This document shows positions 36,884 through 48,196 of a DNA stretch of 64,000 nt, piece by piece (positions within the stretch are counted from its first letter, which is position 1; every line of letters begins with the position of its first letter). Under the pieces are notes generated by a model. It ran no database searches and had not been told where the DNA came from. It saw only the letters and a list, made by a program, of their open reading frames with translations. This DNA is from Toxorhynchites rutilus septentrionalis (Eukaryota; Arthropoda; Insecta; Diptera; Culicidae), in contig NC_073745.1 of assembly GCF_029784135.1 (NCBI RefSeq), positions 240,404,191 to 240,468,190 of the forward strand, written 5' to 3'. A program made the translations under genes and the position numbers.

Positions 36884-38167
36884 AAGGGAGAACACGAAAT
36901 TATTGCGACACCGAAAATGTCATGCCATTTTCTTATAATGTTTAGAATCAAACCAAATTTTAGGGTAGTTTTATACATATATTTACTTACAAAATAAATA
37001 AAAAAAAAGATAATCGATGGAGCCTTGAGTGTAAAATTGAACGCTTGATGCCCTCCATCAAAGTCTTTACAGTGTCATCCAGTACCAGTTTCTCAGTTTT
37101 TTTTTCATTTTCTTAACTTCTCGTCTTTGACTGTCTTCTTGCTCTTCCGAAGTTCCCGCTTCATTATTGCCCAGTACTGCTCCACCGGGCGCAGCTCCGG
37201 ACAGTTTGGCGGGTTCATGTCCTTTGGAACAAAATGGACAGAATTGGCCTCATATCACTCCGGGACACTTTTAGAATAGTGGCATGATGCCAAATCTGGC
37301 CAAAATAGCGGAGCTTCGTCGTGCTGCTGCAAGAACGGCAAAAGGCGCTTCTCGAGGCACTCAGATTTGTAGATCTCGCCATTTACTGTGCCCTTTGTCA
37401 CGAAAGGCTCACTCCTCAGTCCGCAAGAGCAGATGGCCTGCCAAACGAGATATTTGGAGGCGAACATCGATATTTTCTTCTTCTTAAATTTGTCGTCCAC
37501 ATCAAACTTGCTCTTGCCGATGAAAAACTCCAACCCCGGAATTTGCTTAAAATCGGCTTTTATATACGTTTCGTCGTCCATCACACAACAGCCATATTTT
37601 GTCAGCATCTTCTCGTAGAGCTTCCGTGCCCGAGTTTTAGCCGTTGATTGTTGCCGATCATCGCGGTTTGGGAAGTTCTGTACCTTGTATGTATGTAGTC
37701 CAGCTCTCTTCTTTGCATTCTGGACGTAGCTCTGTGACATGCCGATCTTTTTAGCCAAATCACGGCTTGAGACGTTGGGATTTGCTTTAATCATCCGCTT
37801 CACCTTTCCCTCCGTCTTTTTGTTCTCCGGTCTCGGTTTTCTTCCAGCCCCTTTGCTGTGGTCCAACGTCAACCGCTCCTGGAACCGCTTCAACACTCTG
37901 GAGACGGTTGAATGGTGAATGTTCAATATTTTTCCCAACTGCCGGTGCGACAGGTCAGGAAATTCCAGGTGTTTGGAAAGAATTTGTTCTCTCGACTCGC
38001 GTTGGTTCACCTCCATTTTCGTTGAATCGAAAAACACGACTTCGAGTTTGACAGCATGTAGACAATACACATCAATGAGAAAGTGTGCAAAATTTAGTTG
38101 ATTTTCACCCAATGGTAAAAAAGTTATGCCTTGTTGAATGTGTCGCAATAATTTTGTGTTCGCCCTT
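36884..38167 (-). mobile_element. ITmD37E-type Tc1/mariner element
   Basis: A 1284-bp element flanked by TA. Ends are AAGGGAGAACACGAAATTAT (left) and AAGGGCGAACACAAAATTAT (right, reversed), 28-bp TIRs with two mismatches continuing to TTGCGACA. Contains a broken transposase on the minus strand. Size and class match the mosquito DD37E family. Confidence 0.9.
37000..38016 (-). pseudogene. DD37E transposase, broken
   Basis: The start is probably the Met at 38016 (MEVNQRESREQ), followed by two helix-turn-helix regions (SHRQLGKILNIHHSTVSRVL; SSRDLAKKIGMSQSYVQ). The catalytic first Asp is in VMDDETY and the second in WPDLASCHYSK; counting codons to the Glu in LRPVEQYW gives 37 between them. A TGA replaces a codon (usually Trp) 13 residues after the second Asp (near 37254), and an indel in an A-run near 37110 shifts the last part. 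An upstream extension of the frame into the TIR (to 38148) is unlikely to be translated. Confidence 0.9.
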
Positions 38168-38269
38168 TAAATGGAAACTCTACCGAGAGAAAAAATCCAA
38201 ATATTGATACGGTTGAAGCGAAGGAGTTGAAGTAGTCTGCATAGTAAGTGAAAAAGGTCACGCAATCTA

Positions 38270-38441
38270 CACCCAGGTTTTTTTACGCGGTTTTTCTGGC
38301 GCAGTTTTTTTACGCGGATTTTCCAATTAACGCGATTTTTTACGCGGATTTTCTAATTAACGCGGTTTTTTTACGCGGATTTTCCAATTAACGCGGTTTT
38401 TTTTACTAGGTACGTATCCCCTGCGTAAAATAAACCTGGGT
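38270..38441. mobile_element. MITE with ACGCGGTTTT repeats
   Basis: About 170 bp beginning CACCCAGGTTTTTTTACGCG and ending CGTAAAATAAACCTGGGTT. The left two thirds is a run of TTTTTACGCGGATTTTCC-type repeats. A TA precedes the left end. Resembles, in design, the T/G-rich MITEs at 5035 and 7560. Confidence 0.65.
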
Positions 38442-38454
38442 TTATATATATAAA

Positions 38455-39580
38455 AATGGATTTCTGTCTGTCTGTCTGATTTTTTTGGACTCGGAAGCTA
38501 CTGACCCGATCGACATGAAATTTGGTATGTAGGGGTTTTTGGGGCCGGGGAAGGTTTTCATAATAGTTTGTAACCCCTCTCCCCTCTCTAATGGAGGGGG
38601 GACTGCCATACAAATGAAACACAAATTTCTGCATTACTCGAGACCCAATCAAGCAAACGAAACCAAATTAGGTATATGGAGGTTTTGTGTGCTCCCTTGG
38701 CCGAGTGGTTAGCGTCATAACTAACATGCCGGGTGTTCGGGTTCGATTCCCGTTCTGGTCAGGGGAATTTTTCGTCAAAGAAATTTCCTCCGACTTGCAC
38801 TGTGATCACGCGTATTCTAGAGCTTGCCACTCAGAATGCATTCAAGGCGTGTTATTTGGCATAGAAATCTCAACTAAGTACTAATAAAAATGACGCAAGT
38901 AATACTACGTTGAGACGGTGAAGTTCCTCTAGGAACGTTAGTGCCATTGAAGAAGAAGAAGAAGAAGATATGGAGGTTTTAGGGCGCAATAAATGTTTTC
39001 ACGGTGGTTAGACACTCCAGCCCCCTCTCTAAGGGGGAGCTGCAATACAAATGAAAACAAATTTCTGCATAACTCAAAAACTAATCAAAAAAATGCCAAA
39101 TTGGGCATGCGAAGGTTTTAGGGGACACAAAATGTTTCTATGGTGAATAGATACTCCTCCCGTCTCTCTGAGGGGGATGGGGAGCTGCCATACAAATGAA
39201 GCATACATTTGTGCATAATTCAAGAACTAATCAAGCAAACGGAACTAAATTTGGCATGTGGAGGTTTAATGGGAAAAAAGCATTTCTAAGGTGGTTCGAC
39301 ATTCCTCCCCCTCTCTAAGGGGGGCTCACATACAAATAAAACACAAATTTCTGCATAACACGAGAACTAATCAAGCAAACGAATTTAGAATGCAATAAAT
39401 TCAATAATGGTGGTTCCACACTCCTCGCCCCTCTCTTAGGGAGGGTTATCATACAAATGAAAAACAAATTTCTGCATAACTCGAAAACTAATCGAGCCAA
39501 ATTTGGCATGTGAAGATTTTCGGGGGCACGAAACGTTTCTACGGTGAATAGACACTCCTCTTCCCTCTCTAAGGGGAGAA
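38455..39580. repeat. Degenerate tandem array, roughly 130-bp period
   Basis: Six to eight diverged units, each with CACAAATTTCTGCATAACTC, AACTAATCAAGCAAACGAA, GGCATGTGGAGGTTTTAGGG and a pyrimidine-rich CTCCCCCTCTCTAAGGGGG block. The first unit is preceded by a CTGTCTGTCTGT run at 38465-38478. Copies differ by many substitutions and indels, so the array is old. It is interrupted by the SINE at 38687-38967. Short open frames across it are by-products. Confidence 0.8.
38687..38967 (+). mobile_element. Feilai-like tRNA SINE with perfect TSD
   Basis: A 281-bp insert between identical 13-bp ATATGGAGGTTTT copies (38674-38686 and 38968-38980). The tRNA-related head has an A box (TGGCCGAGTGGTTAGCG) and B box (GGTTCGATTCCCG). 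The body contains GATCACGCGTATTCTAGAGC and the 3' end is a (GAA)n tail. The overall layout matches my recollection of Feilai of Aedes; that family name is recognition, not a database hit. The perfect TSD argues for recent insertion. Confidence 0.85.
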
Positions 39581-39619
39581 GTGATTGAAAAATCTTGAAC
39601 GAGAATTGCGTCTGAAAAT

Positions 39620-40292
39620 AATTTGATGTAATAATGATGAGTTTTGGTAGAAGTACTAGGAATTTTATAGTAAAAGGTAAATTCAAGGGGGTCGATTAGA
39701 AGATCAATCAATGAACACTTTAGTTACCATTTCCACGATCTGTACACAATAATGACATTGTATATTACATATGTCAGATCAATTCTCGAATACTATAGTA
39801 TTGTACGGTCCCCCTATATAACTTCACACGAAGACAAAATTGAATCTGTACTAAAACAATTTTTATTATTTGCACTTTGTAAACTAGGCTGGTCTTCATA
39901 TCATCTCCCTCCATATGAAGCAAGCTGTATGCTAATCAATATTAAAAGCCTAAAAGAACGTTGGAACTCTGCCATGATTCTATTTATTATTGATATCATA
40001 TCACAACGAGTGAACTCAGAAGAAATATTAGGAAACCTAAATTTTTACGCACCGATTAGACACCTGAGAAACCCTAACATTTTCAACATACATATCCCTA
40101 ACATTTTCAACATACATATCAACATATTACCGAAGAACGAATTATGCCAAATATAGTCCTATTAATCGTATGATGAGCCTCTGTAACGAACACAGTCAAG
40201 ATCAATGCTTAAAGACTATCTGAATAGAATAAGATATAGTTAAATTTCACTTTAATATTTGGGTAGCATATTTAGTCTGCGCTGGTTTGACG

Positions 40293-40321
<29 letters not shown>
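39620..40321 (+). pseudogene. 5'-truncated Jockey-type LINE end
   Basis: The frame at 39752-40156 reads YVRSILEYYSIVRSPYITSH, then EDKIESVLKQFLLFALCKLG and LPPYEASCMLINIKSLKERW, the C-terminal RT thumb region of mosquito Jockey/Juan-type LINEs, then FYAPIRHLRNPNIFNIHI near the end. A 19-bp tandem duplication (CCCTAACATTTTCAACATA) at 40071-40108 is in the last part. A 3' UTR follows and the tail is an (AAAT)n run at about 40296-40321. Upstream of 39752 the frame is broken. The truncation point is near 39600. Confidence 0.75.
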
Positions 40322-40323
<2 letters not shown>

Positions 40324-40861
40324 GTTTTTTGATTATGTAACTTGTTAAAGTCCTCTTCTAAATTAAACGGATAAATTATCCAGCCAGCTCTCTTTAGTTT
40401 TAAGAAAGTAGTTTTAAGTAGTATTAAAAATGTATCGGTCTACAATTTTGGTTGACGACAATAAATAAATTAGATATATTTTTAGACAGTTGGAAAACTG
40501 CTAGATTGAAAAAAGATCGTTCTTCGTCATCGTTGTAAATCCAAATACATGCAAACTTCTATGATACAGTAAAAGCCATACATGCTTCACTTTTACTAGT
40601 GTTGATCTCCAAAGAACATTCTCAATGCTATAAAGTTAGTTACAAGGCCCAATGACTCAATTTTCGTTCACAAACCACTGATGTAATTACCCGAGTGTAC
40701 TATGGAGAAATAATATGAACTGTTTTTAACCCTTTTCACCTAAAATATCGAACGTTACCCAATAACATGAAGACTGGCTCGCAAATGCAAATGCATTGAA
40801 TAGAAAACCAACAGTGAAATATTTTACAAGAGCCGCTGCGAATTTCTTGCCACATCTAATA
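40322..40861. other. Intergenic, no gene seen
   Basis: AT-rich sequence between the Jockey-type tail and the mariner element; nothing recognised. Confidence 0.5.
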
Positions 40862-42150
40862 TTAGGCTGTCAAAAAAGTCCTGCGGTATTTTTTTTGAAT
40901 TTTCATTTGTTCATAAAATTAGTTACAATCATCTGTTTTAAGTCAAATATGCGCCGTTTTGTTCGATGACTTGTTCCCAACGAGATGCCAACTTCATAAT
41001 ACCCCTGTTATAGAAGCTCGCTTCCTTATTGGCAAAAAACTCGGATAGCCAATTTTTACAGGCCTCTTTTGTGGCTAACTTCTGACTACCTAGCTCGTTC
41101 GCCATGGACAAAAACAGGTGGTAGTCACTTGGTGCAAGGTCCGGAATATACGGCGGATGCAAAAGAACCTCCAATCCGAGCTCCCGGAGCTTCTGGCGCG
41201 TCACCAAAGAAGTGTGTGGCCTGGCGTTGTCCTGATGGAAGACAATGCGGCCTCTGTTTATAACAGATGGCCTCTTCTTCATGAGTGCTACCTTCAAGCG
41301 GTCCAGTTGTTGGCAGTACAGGTCCGAATTGAGCGTTTGGCCATAGGGAAGCAGCTCATAATAGATTATTCCTTGACAATTCCACCAAACACCCAGCAGA
41401 ACCTTCCTGGCTGTTAATGAGGGCTTGGCCACCGTCTGAGCCGCTTCAGCGGGCTTCGACCACGACCGTTTGCGCTTCACGTTGTCGTAAGTGACCCACT
41501 TTTCATCGCCAGTCACCATCCGCTTCAGAAACGGGTCGATTTTGTTGCGATTCAGCAGCGATTCACATGCGTCGATACGGTCAAAGATGTTTTTTTGCGT
41601 CAACGTGTGTGGCACCCATACATCGAGCTTCTTTGTGAATCCAAGCTTCTTCAAATGGTTAATAACGGTTTGATGACTTATCCCCAGCTCTTGGCCGATG
41701 CTACGGCTGCTACTATGCCGGTCTTTCTCGGCTAATTCAGCGATTATGTCGCAATTTTCGACGACAGGCCTTCCGGAGCGTGGCGCATCTTCGACGACCT
41801 CTACACCAGAACGAAAACGTTGAAAACATCGTTGTGCGGTGGAAATGGAAACTGTATCGGGTCCATAAACTGCACAAATTTTATTGGCAGCTTGAGATGC
41901 ATTTTTGCCTTTGTCATAGTAGTACTGTAAAATATGTCGGATTTTCTCTTTATTTTGCTCCATATTTGCGACACTATAACTCACGAACGACTTAACCAAA
42001 CAAAACACTGTCAAGGACTGACTATATTATAGCGCGCAAAAATACCTTTCCAACAAGCTATAGTATGACTCGATACAATGAATACAACTAGAACTACGCG
42101 CTTACAACGACACCTCGCGGAAATACCGCAGGACTTTTTTGACAGCCTAA
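40862..42150 (-). mobile_element. Complete mariner element
   Basis: A 1289-bp element flanked by TA (40860-40861 and 42151-42152). Both ends read TTAGGCTGTCAAAAAAGTCC and continue identically through TGCGGTATTT, so the TIRs are perfect over about 30 bp. It holds one intact transposase ORF on the minus strand with short UTRs. Length, TIR and TSD are all canonical for mariner. Confidence 0.95.
40938..41963 (-). CDS. Mariner transposase, DD34D, intact
   Basis: A 341-residue cut-and-paste transposase. I chose Met at 41963 (MEQNKEKIRHIL) because mariner proteins start here; the open frame extends 17 codons upstream without family similarity. The N-terminal half has paired helix-turn-helix DNA-binding motifs (to about residue 115), then the WVPHTL linker motif (canonical WVPHEL). 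Catalytic residues: Asp in VTGDEKW (about 155), Asp in FHQDNARPHTS (about 248), and Asp in PDLAPSDYHLF, 34 residues after the second. The protein ends in the usual RWEQVIEQNGAYL. No stop or frameshift is visible. The KLDVWVPH, FLKRMVTGDEKW and RKRSWSK motifs suggest the cecropia subfamily. It may still be active; HTL and YIP (canonical YSP) are the visible motif changes. Confidence 0.95.
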   Translation of the reverse strand: MEQNKEKIRHILQYYYDKGKNASQAANKICAVYGPDTVSISTAQRCFQRFRSGVEVVEDAPRSGRPVVENCDIIAELAEKDRHSSSRSIGQELGISHQTVINHLKKLGFTKKLDVWVPHTLTQKNIFDRIDACESLLNRNKIDPFLKRMVTGDEKWVTYDNVKRKRSWSKPAEAAQTVAKPSLTARKVLLGVWWNCQGIIYYELLPYGQTLNSDLYCQQLDRLKVALMKKRPSVINRGRIVFHQDNARPHTSLVTRQKLRELGLEVLLHPPYIPDLAPSDYHLFLSMANELGSQKLATKEACKNWLSEFFANKEASFYNRGIMKLASRWEQVIEQNGAYLT

Positions 42151-43403
42151 TATTATATTTATGAAACGAAACCAGCTCCAACAGTAGTACAATTCCGGAG
42201 GTATTGGAATGAATTTTCTTGTAGAAATTGGAGATTCGAAGATAAAGATACTGTTTCAGAGTCGGCAACACTGTTTTCATTTTCATGGCGTAGTTCCGCA
42301 CGTCTATAAATAAACATACAAGCAGTCAAAAGTCAAACGACATTCCCTTTCCCCCCACGGCATTCAAGCGATTCAACCCAAACTAGGCATGATAATGATG
42401 GAATATGATGCTTGTTTGGTTTGCTTGAATCCGTTGTCCTACTACGCATTACAATCTAAGCGGCGTCTATAAATAATTTGACTCATTCGCGGTGTCACAC
42501 GAGCACAACAATCATTCAGAGGAGAGCCCTTCCAGTGGAAGAAAAAAAAGTCACGGCCACTATCGACCCCTGATCTATGATGCCCGAAGTTGTTGTCTAT
42601 AGTTCGCCAGTTGATGCCAACAAACGCTTTTGGCTCGCCTCTACACACAGCTAATGATTTAAACTAGACCACCCACAGCAGCCTCGAAATGTGGCTCTTT
42701 TCTACTACCGGAAAACACCTGCCACCACCGTCGCCACTTCCACAGAATTGTGTATTAAGGAAACAATCGCGTTCCGTTTCTGAGCACAGTTTCTGATTGA
42801 TGCGCTCCGATGCGGTAGAACAGGAAATTATCTCATCCAGCGCCAGAACCGCAATTAACGTGTGTTTGCACCGATTTTGCACAAATGGTTCTATCTGTTT
42901 AGAAACACTTGGTGTCACTTTTCCACAGTTCCCGGAAAACGCGCGACGGACACACGATTCACTCCACCAAACAACTTTCGACCCGACCGACCGTAAAGGC
43001 GTCGCGCGCTTAACTAGTTCCACGACGCGTTCCTCGCATCGTGACTCGTGTTTAGGTGCACACGAGCTATCTCTGTGCCTGATTTGACCGAGTGGCCGTG
43101 CGTGTAAATAGACGCGACGAAAGCCGCCAACGAATAGCGCTTATGACCTCAGCCTACATACACAAACTTTTCGCTTTGGCACCTCCAGAAGTGTTGGAAG
43201 TGGCACCGAGGAGTAATCCAAGTTCCAAAATATTGCGAAACATGCTTCCAATTCCAATGTATGCAAGTGTTTGTTAATGGTTCGAGCGTTCGTCAATCAA
43301 CGCTCTAATCGACTACCGCTGAGTCAATAATATCACTTAAAATCGAGCCATAACAATACACAGTCGAATACTTTACTAATATGTAACGTAATCATTGGTT
43401 ATA
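42151..43403. other. Unique-looking DNA, less AT-rich, no gene recognised
   Basis: From about 42660 to 43260 the sequence is less AT-rich and carries a 119-residue minus-strand frame (42664-43023) overlapped by plus-strand frames; none has a recognisable motif. It could be gene-flanking or exon sequence of a host gene, but I have no positive evidence. Confidence 0.4.
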
Positions 43404-43569
43404 AAGGGTGATTTTTAAGAGGGTCGATCTAGAATTTTGATAATATAATTCCGATGATTTGTAAACCCTACTCGGGTGTATGTCTTTCCATGCTGAAATG
43501 CTGAGTATATTTTTACTCAACTGTCAGAAATAAATGTATAAAAAATGAACCTCCAGGAAAATCACCCTG
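43404..43569. mobile_element. Short MITE, Tc1/mariner type
   Basis: A 166-bp element between TA dinucleotides. Left end AAGGGTGATTTTTAAGAGGG, right end (reversed) CAGGGTGATTTTCCTGGAGG. No coding capacity. Confidence 0.7.
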
Positions 43570-44690
43570 TATATGAGTATTATATTGCAATCTTGGATAC
43601 ACTTATCAATCATTTTCAGCTATCTAAACTGCCGCGATTTTTTTTATTACTTTTGGAGGCATCATATGATGTGGACGACATTCCATAGGAGACATACCTG
43701 AAAAAGAAGAACCGAGAAAGAAAAACAATATTAATCAGTTGACAATGGTAATGGTGCATGATGTCACGTTTAAATTCACTGCAGAGAAAAGTGATGTTAG
43801 TTCAACGAGGAATGAGCAATCAGCGTGAGCTGTGCCAAGAAAATGGTTTATCTAAAACAGATCACGACAATTTTCGTTTCGAAGCCTCAACCATTGGAAT
43901 GCATTTTATGCAAAACATCTTACAGAGCCCATTAGCTAATGTTACTGTCCTCCCGTTGTACAATTACTCAACCTCGGCCATATGAGACAACCGGTCGCGA
44001 TTGCGTTCACCGCGCCTTCCTTACTTTGGTTGGCGGTTCAGTGTCACAGCGGCCTTGTAACACTTTCGCTCTCTGCCGGCGATATATACATAGCGGAAAA
44101 CCTGCTATCGGTCGGTGACGCCTGGTAGGAAAATTGTTACAGCAGCGATCTTTTCTCTGCCGATGGATGTTTTCGTTCGAACCGGTTGGGAGCTTGCGTT
44201 GCCCCGAAAAATGTGTACGACAGAGGGATTTGTTTTTTCTCTCAATCACACGAGTTCAGTAGAACCGGTCAGTACTACTGATAGTCAGAGTTTCACCGGT
44301 GTTAGCAAAAAAAAGTTCGGAAAAAACTTTGACCTCCGCTTAGCTTAGTCGGAAGCAGATACACGAGAATCGCGCTCCAATCGCATTCACGGTGGGATGT
44401 TATTTTTACGAATAGTGAAACTGATTGTCACCTTCCATCCCTATCGACACGCACGATCATCGTGCCGTGATTGGTATGCACATATATCATACTATTTTCA
44501 GAGTAGTATCAAAAAGAGAAGCATAGAAATGGTCGGTGTTAAGTCAGAAGGGACCAAATATGGCTTCGAATAGTCAATAACGGCGCCGACCCACTAGGGA
44601 AGGAATGTTAGTATGATTATGTAAAGGCGAACTATCGTCCACTCGACGAAACGAAAACCCTAGAATCTCGTGTTACAACACACGCCAGAA
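43570..44690. other. Intergenic, no gene recognised
   Basis: Bases 43990-44400 are less AT-rich. Open frames are short and unmatched. No TE signature seen. Confidence 0.4.
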
Positions 44691-45445
44691 ATTATTTTTA
44701 GGTATCCTGAGAAGGAAAAGCTGTAGAATGATTTGGACCGACTATATATTCCATTATTTATCGCATGTACTTTTTATTCAACCGCGACAGCAGAGAGAGT
44801 TATCTTAGGGAAATCTGAGAAGGTGATCGAGATAAATCTATTTATTCTTTTATTTATCACACGTACCTTTCATCGAATTAACTTTCCGCGTTATCTTCGG
44901 AAAACATGAGGAGATAACTGAATATAAAACTATATATTCTACAGAGGGTATCCATGAGTTACCCCAATGCCCACTCATACGCTGCCAGTCATTCGTCGCG
45001 AGTTAAACCGAACCGGAGAATGACGAACGCACCCATACCACGTTATTCGACACTTAATTTGTATGTATGAGGCTACTCGCCAGTTTGAAAACAAAAAAAA
45101 ATGAAGTAGCTCGGTAGCAAGTAGCAAATTAAGTGCCAAACCCTGCGGTATGGGTACGCTCGTCACTCCTCGGTTCGTTTGTTCTTCAACTCGCACCGAA
45201 CCACCAACAACGCACAAATGAGCCTTCAGGAAGAAATACCTCTGCTATGAAACGAACTATATATATTTCGTAATCCATCGAATCGCGAGCTTTCTAATTC
45301 TTAAATATACAACCATGGGCTACTTGAGAAGGTAACTGGGAAATACCCCTACTATGAAACGATCTAGCGATATATTTCGTGACTAATACGATATTATTTT
45401 ATATTATATTATATAATATAAGCAAATTACTATTATATATTAATA
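44690..45445. repeat. Degenerate repeat array, left part
   Basis: Diverged units of roughly 75-100 bp sharing GAGAAGGTAACTGGGAAATA, ACTATGAAACGA and CTATATATTTCGT, at about 44700, 44810, 44890, 45230 and 45330. The array resumes at 46682 after the DD41D mariner. The last bases (TATTATATTATATAATATAA) are a TA-rich palindrome that offered the mariner its TA target. Confidence 0.55.
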
Positions 45446-46679
45446 CAGGGTTTTCCATTTCGGGCTTCCGAAAGTATACAGCTCGCGCTGACAACCGTTT
45501 GACATAGCTGTCAACCAAAGCGTAATATCGTTAGTTGAATGTCTGCCATTTTACAATATGGATCGTTTTAGCATCGCACAACGTGTTAATTTTGTTAAAT
45601 TATACTATAAAAATGATGAAAAACCGGCAAATGTTTTTCCAGCATTACGGACGGATTTTGGTCGTCATGGACGGCCTACAGAGCACACAATCGCTAATGT
45701 AGTGCCGTAAATTCGAACAAACTGGATCCTTAGCGGATATTGTGAAACCTGTGCATCATCGTAATGTGCGTTCGGCCGAAAATATTGCTGCTGTTGTTGC
45801 CAGTGTGGAGGATGACCCGAATGTTTCGAATCCACGGCGTGCTCAGCAATTTTGCTTGTCAAACACATCATTGTGGCGAATTTTGCATTTGGACTTGCAC
45901 CTACATCCATATAAAGTCCAACTGGTACAAAAATTAGAACGTGGTGACCATGGAATGCGTCGGGCATACGTCGATTGGGTGAACGAACAACAGCAGCAAA
46001 ACGCTGAATTTTTGCATCAAATTTTCTTCAGCGATGAGGCACATTTCGAGCTCGGTGGCTATGTGAACACCCAAAATTTCCGTATATGGGGTTCAGAAAA
46101 TCCACACGTGATTGTTGAGAGGCCATTGCATCCGCCAAAAGTCACTGTTTGTTGCGCATTATGGTCTGGTGGAGTCATCGGGCCGTATTTCTTTGATAAT
46201 GAGGACGGCGAGACGGTAACTGTGAATGGTGTGCGCTATGCGGCCATTAACCGATTTTTTTTGCCACAAATTGAAGATATGGATACGGATGACATGTGGT
46301 TTCAGCAGGACGGCGCCACGTGCCACACAACACGACCGAACATGACCATATTGCGAACGAAATTTGAGAGACGCATAATTTCGCGTTTTGGTGATGCCAA
46401 TTGGCCGTCCAGATCATGCGAACTCTTGAACATTTGAAAGACAACATTCGTGAAGTTATGACCGAGATACCGCCCCATATGTGCCGAAAAGTCATCGTAA
46501 ATTACCTGTTCCGGATCAGGGTGTGCGAGGAAGCCCTAGGTGGACATCTGAATGATGTTGTATTTCACACATAATGGCATAAACCAAACTTTAATTTGAA
46601 ATAAAAGTTTCATCGAAATTCGAATTCTAAGTGTGTTTTATTTCAATTTACTTTCGGAATTGAAAGTTGGAAAACCCTG
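45446..46679 (+). pseudogene. DD41D (rosa-type) mariner, copy 2, both ends present
   Basis: A 1234-bp element flanked by TA (45444-45445 and 46680-46681). Ends: CAGGGTTTTCCATTTCGGGC and, reversed, CAGGGTTTTCCAACTTTCAA; both continue to TTCCGAAAGTA, giving TIRs of about 31 bp interrupted by mismatches. The transposase starts at the ATG near 45558 (MDRFSIAQRVNF). An extra C near 45705 shifts frame; a second frame (45742-46437) retains the first two Asp (FFSDEAHF, WFQQDGATC). A deletion joins SRSC to the TLEHLKDN region and removes the third Asp. W in TVWCALW is C here. Cannot be active. Confidence 0.9.
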
Positions 46680-46681
46680 TA

Positions 46682-46850
46682 TAATGATTATATTAATACG
46701 TTATTCAAATTCTTCAAAAATATTAACACTCGACAACGGAGGGTATCCATGGACTACCCCAGAAGGCAACTGGGAGATCCTCCCTACATTAAACGAATCG
46801 ACGAAATATTACGTCTATGCAGTCAGAGAGGACCATGTGCTATAAACAGA
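46682..46850. repeat. Degenerate repeat array, right part
   Basis: Continues the motif series of 44690-45445 (GGGTATCCATGGACTACCCC, AGAAGGCAACTGGGAGATCC, CGACGAAATATTACGTC), showing that the mariner inserted within the array. Confidence 0.5.
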
Positions 46851-47940
46851 GATCGAAATGCTCGCCGATTTGAGACGAGAAACATCCGTTTTCAGCCACA
46901 GGGAAAAATAGCTGAGAATATATGAGGCGAGAGAATGTTATACGCTCACTTCGATTCTCGCGAGAAATTCAATGCCGATTTTTATTTTTCATCGAGTTAT
47001 GATTGCCGAAAAATGGTTTCGTTTTCAGCCGATAATGGTTTTTCACTTCTTCAGTACAGCTGAAAACATTGCATGAAAATATGCGGCAATATTGGGTTTC
47101 ATCGTGAAGTGAGATGGATTAATATTTGTACAATTTAGACGCTATCCAAATGCAGATCGTTTGGATGCTGTCCAAATAGGCTAACGTTGGTAAAGTTAGC
47201 TATGATTTTTCGCTCCATATTTTCAGTACCAAATGAGAGACGAAAAAGCATTCTCGTTGAACTTCCGAGATAGAGATTTTCCACATCTCTTTCTCTCTGA
47301 AAAAGAATTTTCGGTGAAAAGGAAGAGACGAAAATATCAACAATACACGGTTCATCGAAAACTAGATTGATTGACTGAATATTTATCGCGCAGCCGAGCG
47401 AGAATTTCGATCTCTGGCTATAAACCACGGTGAATGTAAACAATTCACGCATTGTTGAAAACGAACAATTTCCAAGAGCCAAATTGAAACCAACAAAGCT
47501 TTTTCTTGACAACAAAGCCCTTAAATGATCGAAAGTGGTAAGTGTATACTTCATCATGTAAGCCGTGCAATCATGTTTTGCCTCCTGTAGCAGATGGCAG
47601 AGACTATTATGCTGAACGCAATCAGATGTTTATGTGATTCCAACCTCACACTCCTCCTCCCACTAATTCTCATAAAAGAATGGCACATTTTGGTTCACAG
47701 CTATCAATTGATTGAAAAATGTTTCAAAATTGTTCCCAAGCCTTAAAAAGAGCTTCATTGGTTCAGTCAGAATGAACCATGTACGTATAAGAAGCCAAAA
47801 AGTTATCTGTTTTGGGCATTAGACTTGGTTTTAGCAATTATCATACGTCACAGTATTGTCAAAAAGTAGCTAACATTTCTGGGAACAATACCGAACAAAA
47901 AATTGAAAGGTTAAAAAAACGAACTTCAAGTTCGTTTTTC
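46851..47940. other. Intergenic, one unrecognised 140-residue frame
   Basis: The minus-strand frame 47135-47557 is open for 140 codons but shows no motif, signal peptide or compositional signal I would trust. Nothing else recognised. Confidence 0.35.
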
Positions 47941-47989
47941 TCGAAATCATAAAAATGTCACATGGTCCTGTTTGACTGAACACCGACCA

Positions 47990-48196
47990 ATTTCGATGAA
48001 AAGAAGACGTTCTTGGTATACTAAAACTTGTTGCATCTGGTGCGACGTTTTAACGCACCAAAACACATACAGTAACATTTTAGAAAATAAGCATTGAGCG
48101 AAAAATCCCGACTTCATGAAGCGATTCCCGACTTTTCCCAATGGATTTAGATACCCGACTCTTTCCCGCATTTCCCGCTTCTCCCGAATAGGTGGC
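47990..48196. mobile_element. GGGTGGCCACCC-family element, copy C, right end
   Basis: GGTGCGACGTTTTAACGC, then CCCGACTTCATGAAGCG, CCCGACTTTTCCC, TTTCCCGCATTTCCCGCTTC and a degraded terminus ATAGGTGGCCCTG. It matches the last 200 bp of copies A and B. The remainder is not present or is too diverged to see. Confidence 0.6.

Noticed and set aside
38690..38765. tRNA gene candidate with good A and B boxes
   Set aside because: It is the head of a SINE with a (GAA)n tail and perfect TSDs, and its stems do not form a full cloverleaf.
38455..39580. CRISPR-like array
   Set aside because: Units are long, degenerate and lack short conserved repeats with unique spacers; the genome is eukaryotic.
42664..43023. 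119-codon minus-strand frame in less AT-rich DNA
   Set aside because: Opposed by a 96-codon frame on the other strand; no motif. Kept only as a comment in the intergenic entry.
47135..47557. 140-codon minus-strand frame
   Set aside because: No recognisable motif, no supporting context, and length is within what AT-poor noncoding DNA yields by chance in 64 kb.
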